From positions 186,001-250,000 of the forward strand of contig NZ_FNYD01000003.1 in assembly GCF_900109035.1 (NCBI RefSeq): 64,000 nt of DNA. The letters run 5' to 3'. This document shows positions 54,156 through 62,819 of the stretch, in pieces. The notes under the pieces are model-generated. The model was not told the DNA's origin and did no database searches. It was given only the letters and a program-made list of their open reading frames with translations. Position 1 is the first letter of the stretch; each line of letters begins with the position of its first letter. The stretch is from Cribrihabitans marinus (GTDB lineage: Bacteria > Pseudomonadota > Alphaproteobacteria > Rhodobacterales > Rhodobacteraceae). Both the position numbers and the translations under genes were made by a program.

Positions 54156-55532
54156 ATGAAGGTCATCATCTGCGGCGCCGGACAGGTCGGTTGGCAGATC
54201 GCGCGGCATCTTTCGGGCGAGTTGAACGATGTCACCGTCGTGGACAACAATGCCGACCTGGTGCGGCGGGCGACCGAAACGCTGGACGTGCAGGGCATCG
54301 CCGGCTTTGCCAGCTATCCCGACGTACTGGACCGCGCCGGCGCCCGCGATGCCGATCTGGTCATCGCCGCGACCCATTCCGACGAGGTCAACATGGTCAC
54401 CTGCCAGGTGGCCCATTCGGTCTTCGGAGTGCAGCGCAAGATCGCGCGGCTCAGGGCGCAATCCTATCTGACCGCGATCTATTCCGACCTCTACCGCCGC
54501 GACCATCTGCCCATCGACGTGGTGATCAGCCCCGAGCGCGAGGTGGCCTCGGCCGCGATGCGCCGGCTGTCCGCCCCGGCCGCCTTCGACACCGAGATGT
54601 TCATGGACGGGCAGGCGCAGCTGCTGGGCATCGCCGTGCACGAGGATTGCCCGATCGTGAACACGCCGCTGCGGCAGCTGACCGACCTGTTCTCGACCCT
54701 GCGCGCGATCGTGGTGGGTGTCCGGCGCGACGGCACCCTGTTCGCCCCGGAACCCGGCGACCAGATCCTGGTCGGTGACGAATGCTATGTCTTCAGCCAT
54801 GTCGAGGATACAGAGCGCACGATGGAGGTCTTTGGCAAGACCCAGAAGAAGCAGGACCGCGTGGTGATCGTCGGCGGCGGCAATGTCGGGCTGGAAGTGG
54901 CGCGCGCGCTGGAGGGCGGCAAGAGCCGCATCCGCGCGAAGGTGATCGAGCGCGACCGGCGCTGCGCCGAGGTGGCGGCCGAGGCGCTGGAGCGGACCAT
55001 CGTGCTGAATGGCGACGGGCTGGACGTGGCGCTCCTGCGCGAGGCCGGGATCCGGCGCGCGGATGCGATGCTGGCCGTCACCGATGACGACCGCACCAAC
55101 CTGCTGGCCGCGGTGCGCGCGAAATCCGAGGGCTGCCCGCTGGCCATCGCGCTGATCAACGACCCCACGCTGGTGCCGATGATGCGGCCCCTGGGGATCG
55201 ACGCCTATATCAATCCGCGCGCCACCACGGTCAGCTCGATCCTGCGCCATATCCGGCACGGCCGGGTGCGGCAGGTCTATTCCATCGGCGATGCCGAGGC
55301 CGAGGTGATCGAGGCCGAGGTGCTGTCGACCTCGCCCATGGCCGGAAAGAAGCTGCGTGACATCGATTTTCCCGAGGGCGTGCTGGTCGGTGCGGTGCGC
55401 AAGGGCGGCGAGGTCGTGCGCCCGACCGGCGGGCTGCGCATCGAGGAGGGCGACGTCGTGGCGATCTTCGCCATGGCCAACGACGTGCCGGAGGTCGAGC
55501 AGCTGATGCAGGTCTCGATAGACTTCTTCTGA
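54156..55532 (+). CDS. trkA: Trk potassium-uptake regulatory subunit TrkA
   Basis: The 458-residue peripheral subunit has two RCK units, each with a Rossmann NAD-binding domain (CGAGQVGWQIA at residue 5; GGGNVGLEVA around 240) followed by a TrkA-C domain. It gates potassium uptake through TrkH. The two reading frames share one base (TGATG), so they are co-translated. Its place after ntrBCYX is conserved in Rhodobacteraceae and Azospirillum-type genomes. Confidence 0.97.
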   Translation: MKVIICGAGQVGWQIARHLSGELNDVTVVDNNADLVRRATETLDVQGIAGFASYPDVLDRAGARDADLVIAATHSDEVNMVTCQVAHSVFGVQRKIARLRAQSYLTAIYSDLYRRDHLPIDVVISPEREVASAAMRRLSAPAAFDTEMFMDGQAQLLGIAVHEDCPIVNTPLRQLTDLFSTLRAIVVGVRRDGTLFAPEPGDQILVGDECYVFSHVEDTERTMEVFGKTQKKQDRVVIVGGGNVGLEVARALEGGKSRIRAKVIERDRRCAEVAAEALERTIVLNGDGLDVALLREAGIRRADAMLAVTDDDRTNLLAAVRAKSEGCPLAIALINDPTLVPMMRPLGIDAYINPRATTVSSILRHIRHGRVRQVYSIGDAEAEVIEAEVLSTSPMAGKKLRDIDFPEGVLVGAVRKGGEVVRPTGGLRIEEGDVVAIFAMANDVPEVEQLMQVSIDFF

Positions 55533-57067
55533 TGGCACGGGCGCAGGCGCAGATCGGTCCGCTGCGGACGATGCCGCTGATCCTGGTGATCTGGGGCATG
55601 GCGGCGCTGTCGATGTGGGTGCCGGCGATCTATGCGCTGGCCCTGGACAATCATCCCACGTCGCGGTCCTTCTTCTATTCCGGAATTCTCGGCCTGATCC
55701 TGGTGGCGATGATCGGGGTCGCCCTGTCCAGCCGGCGGCCGCGCCGGGGCGCCCTGGGCCAGTTGCTGGCGCTGATGGCGACCTTTACCCTGCTGCCGCT
55801 GTTCCTGGCGGTTCCGTTCCACGACGCGCTGCGCACCACGTCCTTTCTGAACGCCTATTTCGACATGGCCAGCGCCATCACAACCACCGGCGCCAACACC
55901 TTCCCCGATCCGGCGCGGCTGAGCCCGGCGTTGCACCTGTGGCGGGCACAGGTGGGCTGGATGGGTGGCCTGCTGATGTGGGTCGCGGCCTCGGCCATCC
56001 TGGCGCCGCTGTCGCTGGGCGGGTTCGAGATCACCGCCCGCGGCGAGCCCGGCCGCGCGGTTCCCGGCGCGGCCCAGAGCGAGGCCGCCGACCCGCGCGG
56101 GCGGCTGATCCGCGTGGCGCGCACCCTGGCGCCGATCTATGCCGGGTTGACCGCCGTGCTGTGGATCCTGCTGCTGATCGCGGGCGATCCCGGGCTCACG
56201 GCGCTGAGCCATGCGATGTCGGTGATGGCCACCTCGGGCATCTCGCCGGTGGGCGGCATGGCCGGCGCCCAGACCGGCATCACCGGCGAGGCGGTGCTGT
56301 TCCTGTTCATGTTCTTCGCGCTCTCGCGGCTGACCTTTTCGAGCGACACCGCGATGGCCGGGCAGGGGCGGCTCGACCGCGACCCCGAGTTCCGCATCGG
56401 CCTGCTGATCGTGATCGCGGTTCCGCTGATGCTGTTCCTGCGGCACTGGCTGGCGGCCTACGAGGTGGAGGCGTCCGAGAACCTGTGGCTCGGGCTCGAG
56501 GCGCTGTGGGGTTCGCTCTTTACGGTGATGTCGTTCCTGACCACCACCGGCTTCGAAAGCGCCAACTGGGACGAGGCCGCGCAATGGTCGGGCCTGGGCA
56601 CGCCCGGCCTGATCCTGATGGGGCTTGCGGTGATCGGCGGTGGCGTCGCCACGACCGCCGGTGGCGTCAAGCTGCTTCGGGTGTTCGCGCTCTACCTCAA
56701 CGGGCTGCGCGAGATGGAGCGGCTGGTGCATCCCTCGTCGGTCAGCCGCACCGGCGGCGGCAACCGGCGGATCCAGCGCGGCGGCGCCTTCATCGCCTGG
56801 ATCTTCTTCATGCTTTTCGCGCTGTCGCTGGCGGCGATCAGCGTGGCGCTGGCGGCGCTCGGGATGAGTTTCGAGCAGGCGATTGTCATGAGCATCGCCG
56901 GGCTGTCCACTACCGGGCCACTGATGGAGACGGCGGTCCAGACGCCCATCCGCCTGGCCGATCTGGATGCCGGGCCCAAGCTGGTGTTGTGCGCCGCGAT
57001 GGTGATCGGCCGGCTGGAGACGCTGGCCATCATCGCGCTGATCACGCCGGACCTGTGGCGCAGCTGA
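55532..57067 (+). CDS. trkH: Trk potassium transporter TrkH
   Basis: The 511-residue membrane channel-like transporter has the four pore-loop repeats with a filter glycine each: TTTGAN (about residue 120), ATSGIS, TTTGFE and STTGPL, within about ten to twelve helices. It moves K+ with TrkA as nucleotide-binding partner. Length is normal. hfq follows after 130 bases that contain the probable hfq promoter. Confidence 0.96.
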   Translation: MARAQAQIGPLRTMPLILVIWGMAALSMWVPAIYALALDNHPTSRSFFYSGILGLILVAMIGVALSSRRPRRGALGQLLALMATFTLLPLFLAVPFHDALRTTSFLNAYFDMASAITTTGANTFPDPARLSPALHLWRAQVGWMGGLLMWVAASAILAPLSLGGFEITARGEPGRAVPGAAQSEAADPRGRLIRVARTLAPIYAGLTAVLWILLLIAGDPGLTALSHAMSVMATSGISPVGGMAGAQTGITGEAVLFLFMFFALSRLTFSSDTAMAGQGRLDRDPEFRIGLLIVIAVPLMLFLRHWLAAYEVEASENLWLGLEALWGSLFTVMSFLTTTGFESANWDEAAQWSGLGTPGLILMGLAVIGGGVATTAGGVKLLRVFALYLNGLREMERLVHPSSVSRTGGGNRRIQRGGAFIAWIFFMLFALSLAAISVALAALGMSFEQAIVMSIAGLSTTGPLMETAVQTPIRLADLDAGPKLVLCAAMVIGRLETLAIIALITPDLWRS

Positions 57068-57197
57068 CGCGGCATTCCCTTGCGTCACCTAAACGCTTTT
57101 TTCGGCTGGAATATCCTTGCGTCGCAATCCATACTCCGCCGGAGGGAGCGCGTTGGCCCGCAGCGCGTAACAAGAAAAAAAGGCGAGTTGACACATA

Positions 57198-57437
57198 ATG
57201 GCTTCGGACAGACAGAACCTTCAGGACGCATTCCTGAATCACGTGCGCAAGACCAAGGTTCCGGTCACAATCTTTTTGATCAACGGTGTTAAACTGCAGG
57301 GCGTCATTACTTGGTTTGACAATTTCTGCGTGTTGTTGCGCCGGGATGGCCAATCGCAGCTTGTCTACAAGCATGCGATCTCGACCATCATGCCGGCCCA
57401 GCCGATCAACCTCTATGAGGGCGAAGACGCCTCTTGA
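57198..57437 (+). CDS. hfq: RNA chaperone Hfq
   Basis: The 79-residue Sm-like protein forms a hexamer that pairs small RNAs with mRNAs. The Sm1 region ([24 protein letters not shown]) and the Sm2 signature YKHAIST are complete. The acidic C-terminal tail is very short (YEGEDAS), as usual in alphaproteobacteria. The ATG of hflX shares its last base. Its presence supports post-transcriptional control by RNAs such as the candidate at 3665-3746. Confidence 0.98.
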   Translation: MASDRQNLQDAFLNHVRKTKVPVTIFLINGVKLQGVITWFDNFCVLLRRDGQSQLVYKHAISTIMPAQPINLYEGEDAS

Positions 57438-58708
57438 TGGAGCATGACAGGGCGCGCAGCCGGGCTTGGGTGCTGCATCCCGACATTCGATCCGACCCGG
57501 ACCGGCGCGACGCCGGCCCGGCACTTGACGAGGCCGTGGCGCTGGCTGCGGCGCTGCCCGATCTGGACGTGATCGGGTCGGATGTCGTGCGCCTGCCGAA
57601 ACCGCAGCCCGGCTATCTGTTCGGGTCGGGCAAGATCGACGAGCTGAAGGCGGTGTTCCAGGCCAACGAGATCGAGCTGGTGCTGATCGACGGGCCGGTC
57701 ACGCCGGTGCAGCAGCGCAATCTCGAAAAGGCCTGGGGGCTGAAGATCCTCGACCGCACCGGGTTGATCCTGGAGATCTTCAGCGACCGCGCCGCCACCC
57801 GCGAAGGCGTGCTGCAGGTTGAGATGGCCGCGCTTTCCTATCAACGCACGCGGCTGGTGCGGGCCTGGACCCACCTGGAGCGCCAGCGCGGCGGGCTGGG
57901 ATTCGTCGGCGGCCCGGGCGAGACCCAGATCGAGGCCGACCGCCGCGCCATCGACGACCAGCTGGTGCGCCTGCGGCGGCAGCTGGACAAGGTGGTCAAG
58001 ACCCGCGAGTTGCACCGCCAGGCGCGCGCCAAGGTGCCCTATCCGATCGTGGCGCTGGTGGGGTACACGAATGCCGGCAAGTCCACGCTGTTCAACCGGC
58101 TGACCGGAGCCGAGGTGATGGCCGAGGACATGCTCTTTGCCACGCTGGATCCGACCATGCGCCGGATCGACCTGCCCGAAGGGCCAGAGGTGATCCTGTC
58201 GGACACGGTGGGCTTCATCTCGGACCTGCCGACCGAACTGGTCGCGGCCTTCCGCGCCACGCTCGAGGAAGTTCTGGCCGCCGACCTGATCGTGCATGTG
58301 CGCGACATCACCCATGCCGAGACCGAAGCCCAGGCCGCCGATGTCGAGGGCATCCTGGCCTCGCTGGGCGTGGACGAGGATCGCCCCAGGCTGGAGGTCT
58401 GGAACAAGATCGACCGTCTGGACCCCGAGGCCCGCGCCGCCGTGCGGACCCGGGCCGACCGCGACCCGGACGTGTTCGCGATCTCGGCCGTCTCGGGTGC
58501 GGGGCTCGAGGCGTTGCTGACCGAGATGGCGGACCGCCTGCAGGGCGCGCGGCACGAGACCGTCCTGCATCTGGACTTTGCCGACGGGCGACGCCGGGCC
58601 TGGCTCTTCGAGCAGGATATCGTGCAGTCCGAAGAGCAGACCGAGGACGGGTTCGTCCTGACCGTCCTGTGGACCGCCCGGCAGGAGGCCGAGTTCGCCG
58701 CGCTCTGA
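57437..58708 (+). CDS. hflX: ribosome-associated GTPase HflX
   Basis: The 423-residue GTPase has an N-terminal HflX domain (with LFGSGKIDELK), a coiled linker (LERQRGGLGFVGGPGETQIEADRR read across residues about 150-173), and the G domain with G1 GYTNAGKSTL, G3 DTVGFISDLP and G4 NKID. It splits or rescues ribosomes under stress. Start 57437 overlaps the hfq stop by one base. hfq-hflX is a widespread pair. Confidence 0.97.
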   Translation: MEHDRARSRAWVLHPDIRSDPDRRDAGPALDEAVALAAALPDLDVIGSDVVRLPKPQPGYLFGSGKIDELKAVFQANEIELVLIDGPVTPVQQRNLEKAWGLKILDRTGLILEIFSDRAATREGVLQVEMAALSYQRTRLVRAWTHLERQRGGLGFVGGPGETQIEADRRAIDDQLVRLRRQLDKVVKTRELHRQARAKVPYPIVALVGYTNAGKSTLFNRLTGAEVMAEDMLFATLDPTMRRIDLPEGPEVILSDTVGFISDLPTELVAAFRATLEEVLAADLIVHVRDITHAETEAQAADVEGILASLGVDEDRPRLEVWNKIDRLDPEARAAVRTRADRDPDVFAISAVSGAGLEALLTEMADRLQGARHETVLHLDFADGRRRAWLFEQDIVQSEEQTEDGFVLTVLWTARQEAEFAAL

Positions 58709-58735
58709 CGCAGTTTGTACCCGGCGGGCGGCACC

Positions 58736-58756
58736 GCCCCGGACTTGATCCGGGGC
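58736..58756. repeat. alphaproteobacterial intergenic palindrome
   Basis: GCCCCGGA, loop CTTGA, TCCGGGGC is a perfect 8-bp hairpin between the convergent hflX and NTF2-like genes. From memory, CCGGA-CTTGA-TCCGG palindromes are widespread in alphaproteobacterial intergenic regions. It could also serve as a transcript-end hairpin although no T run follows. Confidence 0.5.
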
Positions 58757-58781
58757 CTCCAGGTCCGCGGAGCGGCGGGCT

Positions 58782-59177
58782 TCAGTCGCCGTCGATCTGA
58801 CGTTGGTAGTCGGCGGCGTCGAACCACTTCAGCGAGCGCGCGATCTTGTAGTCGTCGGTCAGCTCCCACTCTTCCCAGCCGCCGGTGATGACCCGGTTGC
58901 CGGTCTGTGCATGGTGCCCCTCGAGCGTCCAGACGAAGATCGCGTGATCCCCGGCCCGGCGCATCAGGTCGCAGCGCACTTCGAGATCTGGAAAGTCGGC
59001 ATAGAAGCCGCGCGCCATCTCGGCAATGGCCGCGCGCCCCTTGTGCGCCTCGCCCCGGTTGATCGAGATCTCGCCACCCTCGGCGAAAAAGCCGGCCACC
59101 GCGTCGGGATCATGCGAACTCCACGCGATGGCATAGGCCTGGGCCAACATCTGCAAACGGTCCTGGGCGGTTGCCAT
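58782..59177 (-). CDS. NTF2/SnoaL-like small protein
   Basis: The 131-residue protein has the NTF2-like layout: an N-terminal helix (RLQMLAQAYAIAWSSHDPDAV), the FFAEGGEISINRGEAHKGRAAI segment, and a beta sheet ending with ARSLKWFDAADYQRQ. It probably binds or isomerises a small molecule. Start 59177 was chosen for AAGGAGG five bases upstream. It follows the penicillin-acylase gene on the same strand by 91 bases. Confidence 0.8.
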   Translation of the reverse strand: MATAQDRLQMLAQAYAIAWSSHDPDAVAGFFAEGGEISINRGEAHKGRAAIAEMARGFYADFPDLEVRCDLMRRAGDHAIFVWTLEGHHAQTGNRVITGGWEEWELTDDYKIARSLKWFDAADYQRQIDGD

Positions 59178-59268
59178 GCGGCCTCCTTGTGCATCGCGGT
59201 CCCGGCAGCGTATGCCAAAGCACCGGCCCGCGTCTATGGCCGTGGCGCGGGCCGGGCCGCGCGCGCGG

Positions 59269-61734
59269 CTACTCGCGCGGCAGCAGGCGGGTGACGCCCA
59301 CCGAGGCGGCGCGGGCGAGGTCGGCATCCAGCGACATCGGGATGTATTCGCCCCGCCGCCACAGCTGCGCCATGTCGTCGTAATGGCGCGACAGGAAATG
59401 CCCCGACTGGCCGGTCGACAGGATGAACACCGAACTGTCGGGATCGGCGAAATCATAGACCCCGCGATAGCCCGCGCCATGCACGTTCTGGAACGGTTCG
59501 GGATCCTCGCCCGAGGTCAGCCCGCGCTGCAGCGTGTTGTCGCCGCCGCTGGTGGATTGGCGGATGTTCACGAAATGCCGCAGGATGGGGATCTCGCCCA
59601 GCACCGGGTGGTCATGCGCGGCCTGGTGCGCATCGCCCCAGCGCAGTGATTCCAGCGCGGTGCCATAGGTCTCGCCGATCCAGACCAGCGCGTCGTCCAG
59701 CGCCATGCGCGCGATCTCGGTGCAGGTCTCCTCGGGCGCGCTCTGACGCACGTCGCACCAGGCCGAGGCGCCGCCGATGTCGCGATAGACCCGTTCGATG
59801 AAGAGCGGCTCGACATGCTTGAACTCGGTGGCCAGCGGCCCAAGCTCGTCGGTGATCAGGCGTTTCTGCAGCGCCCGCAGCCAGGCGGCGTAGATCAGCG
59901 GCTCGGGCAGGTGCTCGTTCATCTCGCCGTTCCACTCCGCCAGAAGGGTCAGCGCGATCTGGCGCTGGCGTTCGGGCGTGCCCTCGGGCGCGGCGGCGCC
60001 GGTGAACCACAGGTCGGCCCCGATCAGCGGCAGCAGCGACCGCGCGGTGAAGCTGACCGGATCCAGCTGCGCCTCGATGAAGCTGTCGCGGGTGTGGACC
60101 TGCCGCGACTGCATCAGCCTCTGCCAGCGGTGCACGCGCTGGGTGTCGCCCCAGACAAAGGAGATATGGTTGGGAAACGGGCGTTCGACCATCTTGTTGT
60201 TGGTGTTGCCAAGCAACCCGCCCTTTGGCGAGACGAATTCGGGATTGGCCTCGTAGGCCGCGCGGCCCTGCCAGCGGTTCTCGGCCCGCCAGCCGGGGGC
60301 GGGGATGCGGCCCTGGCTCTGGTGGCGCGGGTCGCGCTTGGGCACCGCGCCGATCATCTTCATGGCGATGGTCTCGCGATCGGCAAGCGACAGGTTCTGG
60401 GCCGGCGCGATATAGGCCTCGGCGACGTCGATCGCCTCCTGCACGGTTTCCGCGCGCATCAGGCCCATCGCCGCGGTCATAGAGGTGTCCCGCGGGCTGA
60501 GCGCGGTCCAGCCCAGGGCGGCCACATGGCCCGGCGGCGTCACGGTGTTCAGCGCATAGTGGCTGCCCGGCAGAACCGGGCCGTTTTCGGTCCAGCGCAG
60601 GGTGAGGGTGATCGGCGGGGCGTCCTTGATCTCGATGATCGAGGGGCGCGAGTCGAATTCCTTATAACCGTCCGGGGTCAGGTATTCGCCCGGATTTTCG
60701 GGGTTCAGCTTCTCGATGAACACGTCCTGGTCGTCGAGATTGGCGGTGGTCAGCCCCCATCCCATCTGCTGGCTGCGGCCGGTCATGACCACGGGGACGC
60801 CCGGGATGGTGCCGCCAATCACCCCGCCCGTTTGCAACTCCAGCCGGGCCAGATACCAGATCGCGGGCGCGGTAAACCCCAGATGCGGGTCGTTGGCCAG
60901 CAGCGTGCCGCCGCTGGCGGAGCGCGAGGGCGCCGCGGTCCAGGCGTTGGACGCGCCGGCGAATCCGCGTTTCGGGAACGGCGACAGCGGCGTTTCGGGC
61001 ATGGGGTCGGCGCGGGCATAGCGGGCGGCCTGCGGAAACAGTGCTGCATATTCGGGCAGGGCGGCGATGCCGCTGCCGGGCACGTCGGGCAGGATGTCGG
61101 CCAGCCGCGCGGGATCGTCCAGCATCAGCTGCGTGCGCGCGCGCAGGACCTCATTGTCGAGATGCCCGCTCAACCGCAGCGCCATCAGCTTGATGATCGC
61201 GATGCTGTCGCCGGGCTGCCAGGGCGCGACCGGCGTGCGGAACAGGAACATCTCGGGGGCGCCGCGGCCCAGCGCCTCTTCGTTGATCTGGTCGAGCCGC
61301 GCGTTCACCCCGGCGGCATAGGCCCGCAGCGCCGCCTTGGTGTAATCGTCCTGCACCTCGAAGGATTTCTGCGCCAGCCGGTAGAGGTCGAGCCGCCGCA
61401 GCAGCCGGTCGATGCGCAGGGTCCGCTCGCCGAAGACCTCGGACAGCCGGCCCTGCGCGGTGCGGCGCAGGATGGTCATCTGCCACAGGCGGTCCTGGGC
61501 ATGGGCAAAGCCCAGCCCGAAATAGACATCCGGATCGCTTGCCCCGAAGACATGCGGCACGTTGGCATTGTCGCGCACGATCTCGACCGGCGCCGACGGG
61601 CCGCGCACCGAGATGTCGCGGTCATAGTCGGGCAGGGACTGGCTGGCCAGGTAGTAGGTCAGGATGACGGCGAGCACGACAAGCCCCACAAGCGCGGCCG
61701 CAAGGCGCAGGAGCCAGCGAAAGAGCAATGCCAT
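59269..61734 (-). CDS. penicillin-acylase-family Ntn hydrolase
   Basis: The 821-residue precursor has an N-terminal hydrophobic segment (about residues 8-30) for export or anchoring. The alpha part follows, then a processing site ahead of Ser262 in GASNAWTAAPS, which becomes the N-terminal nucleophile of the beta chain; the LLANDPHLGFTAP block follows. The family hydrolyses amide bonds of beta-lactams, acyl-homoserine lactones or related acyl amides. The natural substrate is unknown. It is the downstream gene after a terminator-flanked SYLF gene. Confidence 0.93.
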   Translation of the reverse strand: MALLFRWLLRLAAALVGLVVLAVILTYYLASQSLPDYDRDISVRGPSAPVEIVRDNANVPHVFGASDPDVYFGLGFAHAQDRLWQMTILRRTAQGRLSEVFGERTLRIDRLLRRLDLYRLAQKSFEVQDDYTKAALRAYAAGVNARLDQINEEALGRGAPEMFLFRTPVAPWQPGDSIAIIKLMALRLSGHLDNEVLRARTQLMLDDPARLADILPDVPGSGIAALPEYAALFPQAARYARADPMPETPLSPFPKRGFAGASNAWTAAPSRSASGGTLLANDPHLGFTAPAIWYLARLELQTGGVIGGTIPGVPVVMTGRSQQMGWGLTTANLDDQDVFIEKLNPENPGEYLTPDGYKEFDSRPSIIEIKDAPPITLTLRWTENGPVLPGSHYALNTVTPPGHVAALGWTALSPRDTSMTAAMGLMRAETVQEAIDVAEAYIAPAQNLSLADRETIAMKMIGAVPKRDPRHQSQGRIPAPGWRAENRWQGRAAYEANPEFVSPKGGLLGNTNNKMVERPFPNHISFVWGDTQRVHRWQRLMQSRQVHTRDSFIEAQLDPVSFTARSLLPLIGADLWFTGAAAPEGTPERQRQIALTLLAEWNGEMNEHLPEPLIYAAWLRALQKRLITDELGPLATEFKHVEPLFIERVYRDIGGASAWCDVRQSAPEETCTEIARMALDDALVWIGETYGTALESLRWGDAHQAAHDHPVLGEIPILRHFVNIRQSTSGGDNTLQRGLTSGEDPEPFQNVHGAGYRGVYDFADPDSSVFILSTGQSGHFLSRHYDDMAQLWRRGEYIPMSLDADLARAASVGVTRLLPRE

Positions 61735-61795
61735 GAACGGATCCGTCAGTCAGTGTTTCAGGTCGTGGCCAACCTAGAGGAACCGGCGGCGGGGG

Positions 61796-61826
61796 AAAAG
61801 GCGGGCCGTGGCATGACGGCCCCGCC
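61796..61826 (-). terminator. Rho-independent terminator of the SYLF gene
   Basis: On the minus strand GGCGG-G-GCCGT, a six-base loop and ACGGC-CCGCC form a 10-bp stem with one bulge, followed by TTTT. It lies directly after the SYLF stop and separates it from the penicillin-acylase gene. Confidence 0.75.
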
Positions 61827-61831
61827 TTCGG

Positions 61832-62404
61832 TCAGGGAATGATGCGGGTGTACTTGGTGCCTTCCAGCGTCGCGCCGAGGCGCAGACCGGCGCGGCCGAA
61901 CACTGCCGCCAGGACCGGGGTGCGCAGGGTGGTGGTGTCGGTGGCAAGCGAGTCGCCCTGGTCGCTGACCACATATTCCAGGTCGGCGCCTGCGGCCCAG
62001 CCGGGCGAGCGGCGGAAATCGGCAAGCGCGTCGTCGGTCATGAAGAACAGCACGTGGGCATATTGCTGCGCGCCGATCTGCAGGCCGGCGCTGCCCTTGA
62101 CGGCCGAGTAGTAATCGACCGTCGCCTCGTTCACCCGCAGTGCGCCGCGCCCATAGGCCCCGCCGAACCCGAACCCCGCCTCGGTAATCAGCGGCATGAC
62201 CAGTATGCCGGCGGCCTTCTCCGAGATCTCGACGGTGTTGGGATAGAGCGAATACATCTGGTTCAGCGTGGCGTCGACGCGGGCGTCGATGGTGGAGGCA
62301 TTGGAATTGCCGACGCCGTTGCCGCAGGCGGCGGTGAAGGTCAGCCCGGCCATGCCAAGGGCAAAGCCGCGACGGGTCAGTCGTGGGGAGTGCGTGCTGC
62401 TCAT
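61832..62404 (-). CDS. SYLF-domain lipid-binding protein with a Tat-type signal
   Basis: The 190-residue protein has a twin-arginine signal (SPRLTRRGFALGMAGLTF, residues 7-24) with a following AACG that could be a lipobox. The SYLF/Ysc84 domain (about 55-190) contains the motifs FGFGGAYGRGAL, YYSAVKGSAGLQIGAQ and VFGRAGLRLGATLEG. SYLF proteins bind phosphoinositides in eukaryotes; bacterial members are exported and uncharacterised. Start 62404 is the ATG nearest the signal, with a weak ribosome site. Confidence 0.86.
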   Translation of the reverse strand: MSSTHSPRLTRRGFALGMAGLTFTAACGNGVGNSNASTIDARVDATLNQMYSLYPNTVEISEKAAGILVMPLITEAGFGFGGAYGRGALRVNEATVDYYSAVKGSAGLQIGAQQYAHVLFFMTDDALADFRRSPGWAAGADLEYVVSDQGDSLATDTTTLRTPVLAAVFGRAGLRLGATLEGTKYTRIIP

Positions 62405-62819
62405 GTCATCTGTCTCTTGCAAGGTGCCTGAATTTGCCGGTTTTTCCGATCTTGGTGGCAACAATACGCCGAAAGTCGCCACCTGTCACGCGGGAAGGGT
62501 GGCGATTGCGCGGGAAGTCGCCCGGAAGGCCCGCTTGGTGACGCGGCGGGATGGCAGCGGAGTCCGGTGGTTTGGCTTGGATGGCGGGAGTGAGACCAGA
62601 GTGACCGATGCTGCACGTCGCACGATGGTCTGCCAGGGACGCCCAAAAACCATTGATGTTGCAGGACGCTCCTAAAACGCAATTCCCGCCAATCAGTTTC
62701 GCTGCCGGACAACTTGAAAAAGACCAACTCGGTCAGTCATTCCATCGACGCCTCTTACCAGCTCTTGACTAGTTCGACTTCGAACTATAAAAGTTCTATA
62801 TCGAACTAAGAGGCTTATC
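62405..62819. other. 415-base non-coding stretch between the SYLF and Acg-like genes
   Basis: I see no protein frame with a ribosome site and a family signature. The left two thirds are GC-rich like the rest of the window. From about 62640 base composition drops toward A/T, and the last 50 bases hold the twin operators and promoter of the Acg-like gene. No tRNA or attachment site is recognisable at the composition change. Confidence 0.5.
62771..62807. promoter_or_regulatory. twin 16-bp operators over the promoter of the Acg-like gene
   Basis: Box 1, AGTTCGA-CT-TCGAACT (62771-62786), is a perfect dyad. Box 2, AGTTCTA-TA-TCGAACT (62792-62807), is the same with one mismatch. Their centres are 21 bases apart, two helical turns, so two dimers would bind the same face. 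Possible promoter elements (TTGACT 62765-62770 with TATAAA 62786-62791, or TTCGAC 62773-62778 with TATATC 62797-62802) are covered by the boxes, which indicates repression. Confidence 0.6.

Noticed and set aside
55277-57088. A 603-codon minus-strand frame opposite trkH
   Set aside because: It is full of Arg/Gln/His low-complexity runs and antisense to an intact potassium transporter.
62401-62727. A 108-codon minus-strand frame upstream of the SYLF gene
   Set aside because: It has no ribosome site, no recognisable domain and a Trp/Arg/Ser/Pro-rich composition, and it overlaps the SYLF start; treated as non-coding.
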